64,000 bases of DNA from Candidatus Acidulodesulfobacterium acidiphilum (GCA_008534395.1 SHMQ01000012.1:3824-67823); one strand, 5' to 3'; shown: positions 45,346-55,067, counted from the stretch's first letter. A program made the numbers and translations. Notes: generated by a model not told the origin, from the letters alone.

Positions 45346-47175
45346 CTATTTTTTATTAAATACCTCAGAGTAAACATATTTTTTAGGAATTAAAATTATA
45401 TTAGATGATTTTTTGCAATCCACATAATAACTATCGGGAGTTTTAAGAAATAACAAAAAATGAATCCAATTAATATTTGCAGTTGTTTTACTCTTTTTAA
45501 TATTGCATAAGTCTGATTTAACCTTAATGTATTTACTGATATCTGAATTATTGATATATTTTTTAGAAACACTTAATTCAACGGGAACATTCCCGCCAAT
45601 TTTTAATACTCTTAACGGTAACCCGGGATACTTCCAAGATAACATAAAATACAAAATACAGAACATAATAAAAATGTATTTCGTTAGGGATATTAATTTT
45701 TTCATGAATACTATAAAATAAAAGCTAAAAGATATTAAATTTATTAAGATAACGCACGCAACTGCTAACAAAAAGTTATTATGTATTTCAAAAAATAAAT
45801 TCAGAAAAATATATGGGATTATAAATTCAATTAATAAAAAAAATATAATAATTAAAGGTGAATATATTACAACCCAAGATTTTTCTATTTTGCCAGACAT
45901 TGATTTATCAGATTTTGATTTTAATATATTAACCGCTTCTTTAATATAAAATGGAATTATTAAGGGAAAGATAAATATAGTAAAATAAATTACGCTGACC
46001 ACTATTGCGTATAATAAAGGGAAAGCGATAAATAATTCGGGATTCAATAACGAAATAGGCAATTGTCCTTGATTTTTAAAAAGATACCAAAGAAATTCAA
46101 GCAAACCTAAAAAAGGTAAAATTGTAATAATATATTTCCAATTATTTTTCAAGAAAATAAATAAAGAATTAACCATATCTATGATTGGCCTTATTTCCGC
46201 CCTGTTACGCAACATTTCAACCCTATCTTTATAATAGCTTTTTGAAAAACTGTGAATTTCTGTATTGTTATATTTTAAACTAAACTTTATCCAACGATCT
46301 TTAGCTCTATCTGGTAAGAGAAAGTCCGTCTTAAAATCAAAAGAACCTCCTTTTTGTTTGTCTTTTTTTATCTTTATTTTATCATTTTCAATTGTTCCAT
46401 TCTTTAATAATAAAGTAAAGATATTATTAAAATCAAAAAATTCATAATCGATAACAATATTGTTTTCTTCCAATGTTTTATCGAAATTAAACTTTATCGG
46501 ACAACCGTTATAATCGGAATCTTCAGATATAGCAAAATAAATCGGCGGAATAAATTGAATATGGATAGCCGAGTTCACAGTATATTCAATATAGTTAGAG
46601 ATACCGCCAAGCTTTGTAAAATCAAAATGCTTTTCAAGCGATAAATATTTGCGCAACTCAATTTCATTTTTAAAAGGAGTATTTTTTAATAATACATCAA
46701 TGTGTAAGTCGCAATCCGCCCAAATACTTGGTTTGCCGTGAATATAAAGGTCTCCGTACGGTATCGTCGAACCTGAAAAAAAGTTAAAAATAGGGAGATA
46801 TTCGTCAAAGCTAAGGCAAAACTCATCCGTATTTTTTATTTTATTTTCCTTTATAGCGTCAATATATATTTTATCTATTTCTTCCGGACTATTAATTTTC
46901 TCGAATTTTATATCGATATTTATTTGGTCAGAATGAATAGTTTTATTTTTGGATTTTTCTTTAAATTCTTTTTCAATATTTTCACCTTGTTCCTCAAGAA
47001 AAGAAGGTAATAAAATAATTTTGCCGTAAAACAAAACCCATTTATTATTATTAGGATTTTTAATTGCGCAATAAGATGTTATCTTATATTTAAATGCTTT
47101 AGAGAATTCATCTAAATACTTTCTCGCGTCTACAAGCTTTCCCGTTAATAATTCAGACAATTCGGATTCTTTCAT
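45346..47175 (-). CDS. Large multi-spanning membrane protein, function unknown
   Basis: A 609-residue protein I do not recognise. Residues 1 to about 335 are soluble, with mixed alpha/beta character and many aromatic residues (YGDLYIHGKPSIWADCDLHIDVLL). Five or six membrane helices follow (about 343-365, 380-412, 430-460, 465-490, 495-510), and a soluble tail ends the protein. No signal peptide is seen, so the large N-domain is probably cytoplasmic. It lies 32 bp downstream of the PIN-domain gene on the same strand, so the two are likely one operon. Base composition is even more AT-rich than the core genes. Confidence 0.7.
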   Translation of the reverse strand: MKESELSELLTGKLVDARKYLDEFSKAFKYKITSYCAIKNPNNNKWVLFYGKIILLPSFLEEQGENIEKEFKEKSKNKTIHSDQINIDIKFEKINSPEEIDKIYIDAIKENKIKNTDEFCLSFDEYLPIFNFFSGSTIPYGDLYIHGKPSIWADCDLHIDVLLKNTPFKNEIELRKYLSLEKHFDFTKLGGISNYIEYTVNSAIHIQFIPPIYFAISEDSDYNGCPIKFNFDKTLEENNIVIDYEFFDFNNIFTLLLKNGTIENDKIKIKKDKQKGGSFDFKTDFLLPDRAKDRWIKFSLKYNNTEIHSFSKSYYKDRVEMLRNRAEIRPIIDMVNSLFIFLKNNWKYIITILPFLGLLEFLWYLFKNQGQLPISLLNPELFIAFPLLYAIVVSVIYFTIFIFPLIIPFYIKEAVNILKSKSDKSMSGKIEKSWVVIYSPLIIIFFLLIEFIIPYIFLNLFFEIHNNFLLAVACVILINLISFSFYFIVFMKKLISLTKYIFIMFCILYFMLSWKYPGLPLRVLKIGGNVPVELSVSKKYINNSDISKYIKVKSDLCNIKKSKTTANINWIHFLLFLKTPDSYYVDCKKSSNIILIPKKYVYSEVFNKK

Positions 47176-47207
47176 GTTTTTGTCGGTATCTATAAAAAAG
47201 CAAAATT

Positions 47208-48116
47208 TTATTCTATAATAGGTGTTATTGGTTTGTTCTCAGCTAAAATCATTTCTATCTTATTTATAATTTCGAATATTACAGGCATTGATTCCTTAAA
47301 TGCGTCGACAATATTTCTTATCGCTTTAAGCATAAATTCCCTTGACTTAGGGTGAAGAAGAGCCAAAAAAGTCGCCGCGACTAATATTATTTTAATCCAT
47401 GCAGGCAGTTTTTCTATCCAAACGACAATTTGCGCAATTATGCCGGAAATAATTTTAAAAGTTTCAAATCCGACAACAATTGAAAAAGCTCCTCCTACTT
47501 TCAAAATAGCGGTTACGGTAGCTTTTCGAGAATAATCGCGCGCCGAAGCGCAAAATTCAAATACTAAAACTCCTTTATCGCCTACAGGTTTTGCCGATAA
47601 TACTTTGCCGCCCATTGATTTTAAGTCTCTATCTTTGTTTATAATAGCGTCTGCCGATAATAATTCCGCTAATGCTAAAATCGGAATATCGTCGGGATCT
47701 ATAGGATTTTTATATTTATCGATAATTACTTTGTCTGGTTCTTTAATTTTAAGCATCGCTTTGTAAGATTTCCACTCTTTTTTAAGAGAATCCATAGGTA
47801 TATTGTGTTGAGAAGCTATATCTTTTAAATGCTCGTCGACTTCTTTGATGACGGTTTTAGTGCAATAAACAATAAAAGTGCCGGCGAGAATGCATTCTTG
47901 TATTTGTGTTATAGCTTCAGGATTTTTTCTTTCTTTAACAAGCCAAATAATATCGCCTAAAATACAATTGGCGTCGATAACGAGGCGAAATTGAGCTAAA
48001 TCGCCTATTAAATCTTTTATAAACTTTGAACTTTTGATTAACTGACGTAACGATAAAAGATAGGCGGAATTTACAGGAATATTTTTTTTAGCGGTAGGTT
48101 TCATCGACGATTTCAA
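47208..48116 (-). CDS. PIN-domain (putative RNase) protein with C-terminal membrane helices
   Basis: A 302-residue protein. The PIN nuclease domain (about 43-170) has its four acidic residues: Asp48 in RLVIDANCILGD, Glu92 in TKTVIKEVDEHL, Asp142 or Asp143 in IDPDDIPILALAELL, and Asp162 in INKDRDLKS. Two hydrophobic helices follow (about 205-230 and 233-252), then an amphipathic C-terminus. An intact acidic set suggests metal-dependent RNA cleavage. The gene precedes the 609-residue membrane protein gene. No VapB-type antitoxin is adjacent, so this is not a standard VapBC pair. Confidence 0.8.
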   Translation of the reverse strand: MKSSMKPTAKKNIPVNSAYLLSLRQLIKSSKFIKDLIGDLAQFRLVIDANCILGDIIWLVKERKNPEAITQIQECILAGTFIVYCTKTVIKEVDEHLKDIASQHNIPMDSLKKEWKSYKAMLKIKEPDKVIIDKYKNPIDPDDIPILALAELLSADAIINKDRDLKSMGGKVLSAKPVGDKGVLVFEFCASARDYSRKATVTAILKVGGAFSIVVGFETFKIISGIIAQIVVWIEKLPAWIKIILVAATFLALLHPKSREFMLKAIRNIVDAFKESMPVIFEIINKIEMILAENKPITPIIE

Positions 48117-48176
48117 TATTATTTATTAATTTTTTTTAAATATTTTATTTTCTGATCACTTTAGAGGCTTCTTTTT

Positions 48177-48413
48177 CTATATTGGCGTCGTTTGATAATG
48201 TTCCCAAATCCTGAATAATTTCCATCCTATTTTTTTGTAATATTCATTGACTTCGACATCTCTCGCCTTGTTTCGTTCTATTTTGGCAACCCAATATTCA
48301 ATCCTCGTTTTTGGCATCCTTAAATGAGTTTCGCAACCGTGCCAAAAACAAGAATCCACGAAAATAACAGTTTTATATTTTTTTAAAACCAGATCAAATT
48401 TACTAAAAAGACT
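48177..48413 (-). pseudogene. vsr: Truncated very-short-patch-repair (Vsr) endonuclease
   Basis: The frame encodes FDLVLKKYKTVIFVDSCFWHG, then CETHLRMPKTRIEYW and ARDVEVNEYYKKIGWKLFRIWEH, which is the core of Vsr with the active-site Asp and the CFWHGC histidines. A stop codon (48414-48416) precedes the residues shown, so about 50 N-terminal residues are missing, and the C-terminus is short. A GTG at 48359 could start a 60-residue remnant. Vsr normally accompanies a cytosine-C5 methylase; none is here, so it is probably decayed baggage from another restriction system. Confidence 0.75.
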
Positions 48414-48501
48414 TTAAATCATTTTTTCTGCATTTTAAATGAATCTGGTTTATATCGTAGTATGTATATAGATGTGTTTTTAAATCTGGCATTATTTTAA
48501 G

Positions 48502-50337
48502 TTATATCTCTTTTGAAACCAATAATTCTCCACCTAAAACATCGACTATTTTAACGGCAATTTTTATTTTTTTGTTTTGTATATCAATATCATAATCAGC
48601 CTTTATTAAATCTTTTTGTTTTTCAGGAATATCTATATATATAGTTTGGAAGAACTTTTCATTATAATTTACATCAACCGCCACATATTCAATCATACTT
48701 CTAAAATCCGGCATATCTTTATCAAGTAAAGTTTTTGCTAAATTAAACCTTTTTATTACTGTTGGCGATATAAAATCATTAATTTTAATTTTTGCTTTAT
48801 TCTTATTTATTCTTTTTATTTCTATATCAGCTTGTGGTGGCTCATAGATCAAAAATCCTCCAGTTTCTTTATTCGTTTTTAAATTAACAACTTCAATTTT
48901 ATTTACAGGCATTCTTTTATTCCATTCCTCTATCCAAAGATATGTATTTATTTCCTGACCATAAGTTACAATTGTGATGTTTCTTTCTTCATTATCCCTC
49001 TTCTTTAATTCGTCTTTAATATTTTCTAAATCTATCAAGTTTAGAGGATGATTAAAATCAATTATTTTGACCAATCTTTTACCTAGTTTGCCCTCAAAAA
49101 AATTGTCTGTTCCCATTTTTTCAATTTCAAGGTGTTTTACTGCCAATTCTTTAGCCTCGCTTTGGAATTGCTTAAACTCATAATCATTTACTTTATAATT
49201 TGCAAAAGAACTATAAATTTTTACTTTATTATCTTGAATTAATTTCAAATTTTTATCTTTTTCTAATTGTTCCCTGATTATTTTAGATATGCCTTGTGCG
49301 GTAAGTTGTATTGCTCCTTTGTTAATATCGCAGCCAATCCAGCGTCTACCAAGTTTCTGCGCAACCCTAACAGTTGTGCCAGATCCAATAAAACAATCAA
49401 GAATTAAATCGTCAAAATTAGTTGAGGCTTTGATAAATATTTCTAATAAATCTTCAGGTTTTTGCGTCTCAAAACCTGTGCGTTCTCCGGAGGTAGAGGC
49501 CATTATCGCTACATGATTAATAACATCATCAATTCTTTTACCCTCCGTTTTTGGATAAGTTTTCCCATAGTAGATTGTTCCATCTGTTTTTCTCCTTTTT
49601 ATTTGAGCATATTTATTACCCTCTTCATCTATTTTATTGTATCTATTCATATCAGTATCTCTATAAGGCTGCCACACATCGTTCCAAACATAATTTTTAC
49701 TTTTTGAATACCATAAAATAACATCGTGAGCGTGCTGGTAAATATTTTTTGATTCTGTGCCCCTAAAGCCTTTATTCCAAATAATCTCATTTCTAAAATT
49801 TTCTTCTCCAAATATTTCGTCCATAATTAATTTCACGTAATGCACCATTCTGTAATCCAAATGAACATAAATACTGCCGCTATCAGATAACAACTCCTTC
49901 ATGAGTATTAATCGTTCATATATCCATTGAAAATACTCATCCCTTTTCCAAATATCTTCATACATGATCTGTTGCAAAAGCGGGGCTTCATCCTCTTCTA
50001 TTTCATTGCCCTTAAATCCCTTTAACTTAACCTTTCTTAGATAATCTCTATTGCTTGCATAAGGAGGATCAATATAAATTAGGTCTATTTTGCTACGATA
50101 GCCGTTTTCTAAAAGCGTTGCTAAAACTTCTTCGTTGTCTCCCTCGAACAAAAGATTATACCAATTTTTTTCTAATTCTTTATAGTCTGGCGAGTCAACA
50201 GGTTTTATATCATTTTTTGGATTGTGAAACTCAATTAATTGTGCAGGAAATCCCTTAACTGTTTGTATCGGTTTTTTTCCTACCCAATAAAACATAGGTC
50301 TGCCTTTTGGCGCTTGTATTTTTAACTGTTCGCTCAT
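48502..50337 (-). CDS. mod: Type III restriction-modification methyltransferase (Mod)
   Basis: N6-adenine methyltransferase and specificity subunit, 611 residues. It is beta-class: the catalytic motif IV DLIYIDPPYASNRDYL (DPPY 90-93) comes before the AdoMet motif I DLILDCFIGSGTTVRVAQKLGRRWIGCDIN (about 310-340). The target-recognition region lies between them (about 180-290). The C-terminal third is variable. It starts three bases after the res stop, so the two are one operon with res first. The recognition site cannot be read from sequence. Confidence 0.93.
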   Translation of the reverse strand: MSEQLKIQAPKGRPMFYWVGKKPIQTVKGFPAQLIEFHNPKNDIKPVDSPDYKELEKNWYNLLFEGDNEEVLATLLENGYRSKIDLIYIDPPYASNRDYLRKVKLKGFKGNEIEEDEAPLLQQIMYEDIWKRDEYFQWIYERLILMKELLSDSGSIYVHLDYRMVHYVKLIMDEIFGEENFRNEIIWNKGFRGTESKNIYQHAHDVILWYSKSKNYVWNDVWQPYRDTDMNRYNKIDEEGNKYAQIKRRKTDGTIYYGKTYPKTEGKRIDDVINHVAIMASTSGERTGFETQKPEDLLEIFIKASTNFDDLILDCFIGSGTTVRVAQKLGRRWIGCDINKGAIQLTAQGISKIIREQLEKDKNLKLIQDNKVKIYSSFANYKVNDYEFKQFQSEAKELAVKHLEIEKMGTDNFFEGKLGKRLVKIIDFNHPLNLIDLENIKDELKKRDNEERNITIVTYGQEINTYLWIEEWNKRMPVNKIEVVNLKTNKETGGFLIYEPPQADIEIKRINKNKAKIKINDFISPTVIKRFNLAKTLLDKDMPDFRSMIEYVAVDVNYNEKFFQTIYIDIPEKQKDLIKADYDIDIQNKKIKIAVKIVDVLGGELLVSKEI

Positions 50338-50340
50338 TTT

Positions 50341-52917
50341 TTATTGTCCTTTATAGATTAAATTATAGATTTTATCTAATTCGCCATAGACAAGGTTTTC
50401 GCCGTCAGTTTCCAAAATTTCATATTTTATCTTTTCTGCGTTTAAGTTTTCCATTTCTTTCATTGATTTTTCAATTAAATTATTTCTAAACGGTTCACCT
50501 TTTATTTCGATAATTAAAATTTTGCCACTTGCCTTGCGAATAATAAAATCGGGCGTATAAGTATGCCATTTGCCATCATTGCCTTTATATTCAAAAAGCA
50601 AATCCGTTTTGTTATACGAAGTTATAGCGCCTGTAAAATAGACATCTTCAACATCATCAATATCTTCACCAAGTCTTAATAGAATTGAATTATAAAAATC
50701 TTTTTCAGGTTTACTGTCAAAATTATAAGGTGTATAATGAAATCCGAATTTCATATTAGGATATTTGTTGATATCTAAACATAATTCATCAAATCGTCTT
50801 TTATTTATTTTTATCTCAGTATAATATGAAGTTTCGTCATTATTAAAACCATCTAATTTTAGCAACGCTAATGCTTTTTCAATAATTTCCTCTTTTATTT
50901 CATACTTAGATAATTGTTCCTCAATTATTTCTTTTAATTTGTCAATAACTGATAATGGTATTTCAGTTTTATTATTAAATGCTTTTTTTAGTAATTTTAA
51001 AACATTCAAGCTTTTCAATCTGTAAGTGTCTGCTAATTCAGTTGCTACAAAATAAATACCTGAAGTTTGCTCTTCAATTTCAAAGGTATTCTCATCAATA
51101 ATATTTAGCACTTTGCCTTTTTTATCGCTTAATGTAAGCGTATTAGATTGCACTTTTATTTTTTGAGGTGTAACATCTAACTCTGGAAAATATAATTTAG
51201 ATTTATCAACTGTTTCTTTTAAAACAACGTTTTTGACTTTTTCTTTTACTGAAATAGGTTGAACTTTTGTTTTTCTAATTGTCAGTCTAATAGAAATTAA
51301 TTCTGATGATTGCAGGTTAATATCATTTAAACTTTCTCCATAAGTTTCTTGTAATTGATTATCTAGAATGCTAACATTTTTTTGCGATAAATAAATTTTT
51401 GCTTTTTTTGTATTGTTTGGAATTTGTCTTAAACAACGAGATGCAGCCTGCAAGCAAAAATTATTTGAACCTGTTAATTCACGAGCTAAAGCAGTAGCAA
51501 ACAACGACGGGCAATTCCAGCCCTCAGTTCCTTTGTTTACAAGCAATAAAATTCTAAATGGGACACTTGGACTATTAATGCGGTTATCAAATAAATCTTT
51601 TATTTCATCTTTTGAATTACTGTGGACTTCAAGCAATATTTCATTTGGATTAATATTATTTTTTATTAAAACTTTTTCAATAGTTTCTTTTGCATTTTTT
51701 ATGTAATCAATTTGAGGAAAATAGAATGCTAATTTTGCTTTTGTCCCATCATAAATTTTTACATTCCAGTATTCTCTTATAAAATCTTCTGTAACTATCT
51801 GTGTAAAATAGCTGTTATTCACATCTTCAAATGCTTTAATATTACCACTTACATCTTTTAAAATTCCGTCTTTAATTCCTTGTTTAAGTCCATACCAATA
51901 AATTACATCTCGTAAAATTTTTTTTTGATAATATGGTGTTCCTGTTGTATTAATAACAACTTTTAAATTTGTTTTATCTGCAATATAATTTATAGTTTGC
52001 CGTATTTTTTTTAATTCATCCCCAATTGATTGCCCGTAAGTATGATGCGCCTCATCAGAAAAAATACCTAAATCAGGCAAAGAAGTCAGGGTCTGCAACC
52101 GTTGATTTGCAAGTAATTCTTTTACTTCTTCTTTTTTTTTATCTTGAAGATTTTTAATGTCTTTAAATAATGAGTTTTTTATTGAACTTGCTGTTAATCT
52201 TATTTTTTCAGTATTTGTAACAATTACATTAAAAACACTACCTTTAATAACAGGAATATCTTTTTGATTATCTTGTGTATAAATTAATTTCACATTTGTA
52301 ATAAATTTTTTAAATAATCGCTTTGGCAGAATTATCTCATAAGGAGCAAAACTAATTTCTCTTAATGCACCTAAAATGGTTTTTCCTGGCGCAAAAACTA
52401 AAGCATTTTTTATAAAATGCTCATTAGGATATTCCAAAGACATAGCAAATTCAGTTGCAATAATGCTTGCAATTAAAATTGTTTTTCCAGAGCCCATTGC
52501 CAAAGCAAGAATATATGATGGATAAGATAATGTAAGTGTTTCACGAACTCCTTCTAAACGATGTCTTTTTACAAAATCATTATCTTCTTTTATATTTTCA
52601 ATAAAACTTTTATATACTTGTTTTTTTATATCTTCATTTGGAATATTTTCTAAACCAGAAAGTATTTCTTTAGGAATTCCGAGTGCTTTTAATAACTCCA
52701 TTCCTTCGAAATATTTTTTATATAATTCTTCAATAGTCGGTGAACCTAAAACATTTCTTATATACCAATAATTTTCTAATGCTTCAATTTGCGCTTGTCG
52801 TAAATAATTTTCTTTATTTATGTGTTCAAATATTTCGGTTAAAGTTTCAAATTGTGATTTATATCCTCCGTTTCTCCAATCTTTCACACTTTCTTTTATT
52901 ATTTCATATAAATTCAT
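50341..52917 (-). CDS. res: Type III restriction enzyme (Res) helicase-endonuclease
   Basis: ATP-dependent translocase and nuclease of 858 residues that cuts unmodified DNA together with Mod. Walker A is LALAMGSGKTILIAS (141-146) and the DEAH box is FSDEAHHTYG (288-291). Later helicase motifs are NTTGTPYY, VNKGTEGWNCPSLFATAL and LQAASRCLRQ. The C-terminal PD-(D/E)xK nuclease has YTPDFIIRKASGKILIIEIKGE near residue 800. All motifs look intact. Gene order res-mod is the reverse of the common mod-res layout. Confidence 0.93.
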   Translation of the reverse strand: MNLYEIIKESVKDWRNGGYKSQFETLTEIFEHINKENYLRQAQIEALENYWYIRNVLGSPTIEELYKKYFEGMELLKALGIPKEILSGLENIPNEDIKKQVYKSFIENIKEDNDFVKRHRLEGVRETLTLSYPSYILALAMGSGKTILIASIIATEFAMSLEYPNEHFIKNALVFAPGKTILGALREISFAPYEIILPKRLFKKFITNVKLIYTQDNQKDIPVIKGSVFNVIVTNTEKIRLTASSIKNSLFKDIKNLQDKKKEEVKELLANQRLQTLTSLPDLGIFSDEAHHTYGQSIGDELKKIRQTINYIADKTNLKVVINTTGTPYYQKKILRDVIYWYGLKQGIKDGILKDVSGNIKAFEDVNNSYFTQIVTEDFIREYWNVKIYDGTKAKLAFYFPQIDYIKNAKETIEKVLIKNNINPNEILLEVHSNSKDEIKDLFDNRINSPSVPFRILLLVNKGTEGWNCPSLFATALARELTGSNNFCLQAASRCLRQIPNNTKKAKIYLSQKNVSILDNQLQETYGESLNDINLQSSELISIRLTIRKTKVQPISVKEKVKNVVLKETVDKSKLYFPELDVTPQKIKVQSNTLTLSDKKGKVLNIIDENTFEIEEQTSGIYFVATELADTYRLKSLNVLKLLKKAFNNKTEIPLSVIDKLKEIIEEQLSKYEIKEEIIEKALALLKLDGFNNDETSYYTEIKINKRRFDELCLDINKYPNMKFGFHYTPYNFDSKPEKDFYNSILLRLGEDIDDVEDVYFTGAITSYNKTDLLFEYKGNDGKWHTYTPDFIIRKASGKILIIEIKGEPFRNNLIEKSMKEMENLNAEKIKYEILETDGENLVYGELDKIYNLIYKGQ

Positions 52918-52982
52918 TTATTTTCTCGTCGTTATACATACTATTATTAATATATATATAATTTCTGTAATTTATAATAATG

Positions 52983-53510
52983 CTAAAACCTAATCATCGC
53001 CTCTAATTTTATCCCGTTTAGTACATACACGAAAATAGTCCCGACGTAAGCTCCCGTCTTTGCTATTATCCTGTATCCGTAATAATTAGCCGTAGCTTTG
53101 TCGTCTTGACGTGCCTCTTGGATAGTATTATTTATAACAGATTTAATCCCCTTTGGCAAGTTATCCCACCCTGCCATATTGGTGTTTTTAATATCTGCGA
53201 TATTGCCGGAGCAAATCTTATAATTTTCGATAGCCCAATATGCCGGTTTCGGAAAGCCCTGCGTGCGTCTTATGATACTTATGAGTTTACAGCCGGACAT
53301 AGTCGTCGTTATAGGCAAAGCGTTATAGGTATAAGCTCCGTAAGTGTAGGTATAAGGACTACCGAAATTATAAACCCGCATTGCAAGCTTGTTAAAGTTA
53401 GAGTCTGACTGGTTGTAAGGGATATTAAAAATCCCTAAAGCAAAAATCTTATTTGCAGAAAATAAGATAAATGCAAATATAAATATTTTTATTATAATTT
53501 TATTCATCAA
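52983..53510 (-). CDS. Exported protein with an unrecognised domain shared with a lipoprotein of the island
   Basis: A 175-residue protein with a signal peptide (IIIKIFIFAFILFSANKIFA). The mature part shows FNKLAMRVYNFGSPYTY, NALPITTTMSGCKLISIIRR, ENYKICSGNI, WDNLPKGIKSVINNTIQEAR and ATANYYGY, and ends with VYVLNGIKLEAMIRF. The same series, in order, ends the lipoprotein at 57553-58675. I know no family for it. The four-base overlap (ATGA) with the upstream nuclease gene indicates a coupled operon, although one product is exported and the other is cytoplasmic. Two Cys could form a disulphide. Confidence 0.75.
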   Translation of the reverse strand: MMNKIIIKIFIFAFILFSANKIFALGIFNIPYNQSDSNFNKLAMRVYNFGSPYTYTYGAYTYNALPITTTMSGCKLISIIRRTQGFPKPAYWAIENYKICSGNIADIKNTNMAGWDNLPKGIKSVINNTIQEARQDDKATANYYGYRIIAKTGAYVGTIFVYVLNGIKLEAMIRF

Positions 53511-54265
53511 ACTCTTTTCATTTGAACTATTATTTGATTGGCAAGGCTTCGTTTGTCTATTAAATAATTATCCCACTTGTTCGATTCTTTTTTCTTTCGT
53601 CCGGCAACAAATCCGAGAGATTTTCCGCCGTCAAGTTTATTGGCTAATTTAATAAAATCCGGAGCAGGAACAAACCAGATATAATCCCATAAGTCGTCTT
53701 CTTCAGTATCGAAAAAGCAAAAAATAACCGCCATTGAATAATTATCCGAAATAGAAGAAGTTTTAACGTTAGCCGTAAAAATCTTATCGGGATTATCGCC
53801 GAAACGGCTTTTAATTTGAATATACATCGTCTTTAAACTGCCTTTTTCTTTGACTATTAAATCTATACCTTCATCGTCGGAAATAGGTTTATAGCATGAC
53901 AATGTAGTATCTCCATAGAGCATTATAAGTTCCGCAATTCTGGCTTCGGCTATATCGCCTTTTTGTTTTGTCGAAACGTCTTTTGAAATTTTATAGATAT
54001 TTTCGGACTTCTTTGCTTCTTTAATACTTAAATCTTTAAAATTTTCGTTTAAACCGAAAACAGAAGGAGCAACTTTAACAAAACGTGATTTTTCTTTTTT
54101 AGAATTTACGTCAACGATAAGTTGCGCGCTCATTGAGGCTTCGGGTGTTTTACCGGCGGTTTTAAGCCAACCCTTTTTAAGAGCTATTTTTGTAATTTCT
54201 TTGCTATGCAAAGGCTTGCCGGCTTCTTTCAATATTTGAAACGCAATGTCTTTAAATGAACTCAT
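53507..54265 (-). CDS. HARE-HTH domain protein with PD-(D/E)xK nuclease domain
   Basis: A 252-residue protein. Residues 1-75 form a HARE-HTH winged helix (FKDIAFQILKEAGKPLHSKEITKIALKKGW, then RFVKVAPSVFGLNE), a fold found on restriction enzymes and RNA polymerase delta. Residues 100-245 resemble a restriction-type nuclease: GDIAEARIAELI with a Glu, EGIDLIV (Asp135), then MYIQIKSR (Gln150-x-Lys152), the usual E/D-QxK core. It probably recognises and cuts particular DNA. The operon also carries a recombinase and a HAD protein, so it may be a defence or maintenance module. Confidence 0.75.
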   Translation of the reverse strand: MSSFKDIAFQILKEAGKPLHSKEITKIALKKGWLKTAGKTPEASMSAQLIVDVNSKKEKSRFVKVAPSVFGLNENFKDLSIKEAKKSENIYKISKDVSTKQKGDIAEARIAELIMLYGDTTLSCYKPISDDEGIDLIVKEKGSLKTMYIQIKSRFGDNPDKIFTANVKTSSISDNYSMAVIFCFFDTEEDDLWDYIWFVPAPDFIKLANKLDGGKSLGFVAGRKKKESNKWDNYLIDKRSLANQIIVQMKRV

Positions 54266-54267
54266 GA

Positions 54268-54807
54268 TTAAAATTTCCCGTCAAAAAATTCCGTCAAACT
54301 ATTTATCTTATTCTCCGGCTCCGGCAAACTAAAATCCCCATAACCTCTATTGAGCCAATAAGCCTTGCACTCAGGACAGTTTAATTCTATATGGTGAATT
54401 GCCAAATTATAATCGTCTATGAAATATTTTATTCCAAGTTCGGAAATAATTCTATGCTTTTCTTTCGTGTCGGCATGATATATCGGAATGTCTTTGCCTA
54501 ATACTTTTAATACGTTTAATTTTCTCAAATGCAAAGCTTCTTTCGGGCTTGACGTTATAAAGCATTTGATGCCATTAATATAAAGCTTTAAGTTTAGAAC
54601 CTCGTCAAAAACTTCCATATCGGAAAAGTCAATTCTTGAATTGATTAAGAATACCTGCTCCGCGGTAATCTCGTATCTGTCCGCCATATTATAAATTTCT
54701 GAATGCTTAACCGAAACTTCAAATCCAAGTTTTAAAGCTTCTTTTTGAAAAGTTTTCTCGTAGTCGAATATAACGCCGTCTAAGTCTAATGCGGTTTGGG
54801 TTAACAT
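54268..54807 (-). CDS. HAD-superfamily hydrolase (5'-nucleotidase-like)
   Basis: A 179-residue phosphohydrolase. The nucleophile motif is ALDLDGVIFDYE (Asp8 and Asp10), the Ser motif is CFITSSPKEAL, and the metal motif is KYFIDDYNLAIHH. Compact size and lack of a cap suggest a nucleotidase or polynucleotide phosphatase type. It shares one base with the upstream membrane gene and is two bases from the HARE-HTH gene. A role in processing DNA ends or nucleotides fits its neighbours but is inference. Confidence 0.75.
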   Translation of the reverse strand: MLTQTALDLDGVIFDYEKTFQKEALKLGFEVSVKHSEIYNMADRYEITAEQVFLINSRIDFSDMEVFDEVLNLKLYINGIKCFITSSPKEALHLRKLNVLKVLGKDIPIYHADTKEKHRIISELGIKYFIDDYNLAIHHIELNCPECKAYWLNRGYGDFSLPEPENKINSLTEFFDGKF

Positions 54808-55064
54808 TAATTTGCCTCTGTTTGCTTTATTTTTTGACTATCTTTTTTGAAATATCCTCTTATATCCAATATCAGCAATATAGCGTTTAGAATTAAAAGG
54901 CTCCATACGTTATCGATATACGCTATCGCTATCCACAAAATACAACTTAATATTGAGACCGCAAATCCTATTTTATATTTATGCGAAGAAAAAAACCAGA
55001 CAGCCAATAGAGTAGCCGATAAGCCCGAATAGTTTAATATTTGAAATAATATTTTATGCAGCAT
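54807..55064 (-). CDS. Small three-helix membrane protein
   Basis: An 85-residue protein with about three hydrophobic segments (ILNYSGLSATLLAVWFF, IGFAVSILSCILWIAIAYI, LLILNAILLILDIRGYF) and a charged tail. The layout, with a Trp-rich middle and an RGYFKK end, resembles small phage-borne or PnuC-like half-transporter proteins, but that match is weak. It is three bases from the recombinase gene and one base overlaps the HAD gene, so it is clearly part of the operon. Confidence 0.55.
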   Translation of the reverse strand: MLHKILFQILNYSGLSATLLAVWFFSSHKYKIGFAVSILSCILWIAIAYIDNVWSLLILNAILLILDIRGYFKKDSQKIKQTEAN

Positions 55065-55067
55065 AAT

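Noticed and set aside
47208-48116. VapC toxin of a VapBC pair
   Set aside because: The protein is about twice VapC size with membrane helices, and no small antitoxin gene precedes it.
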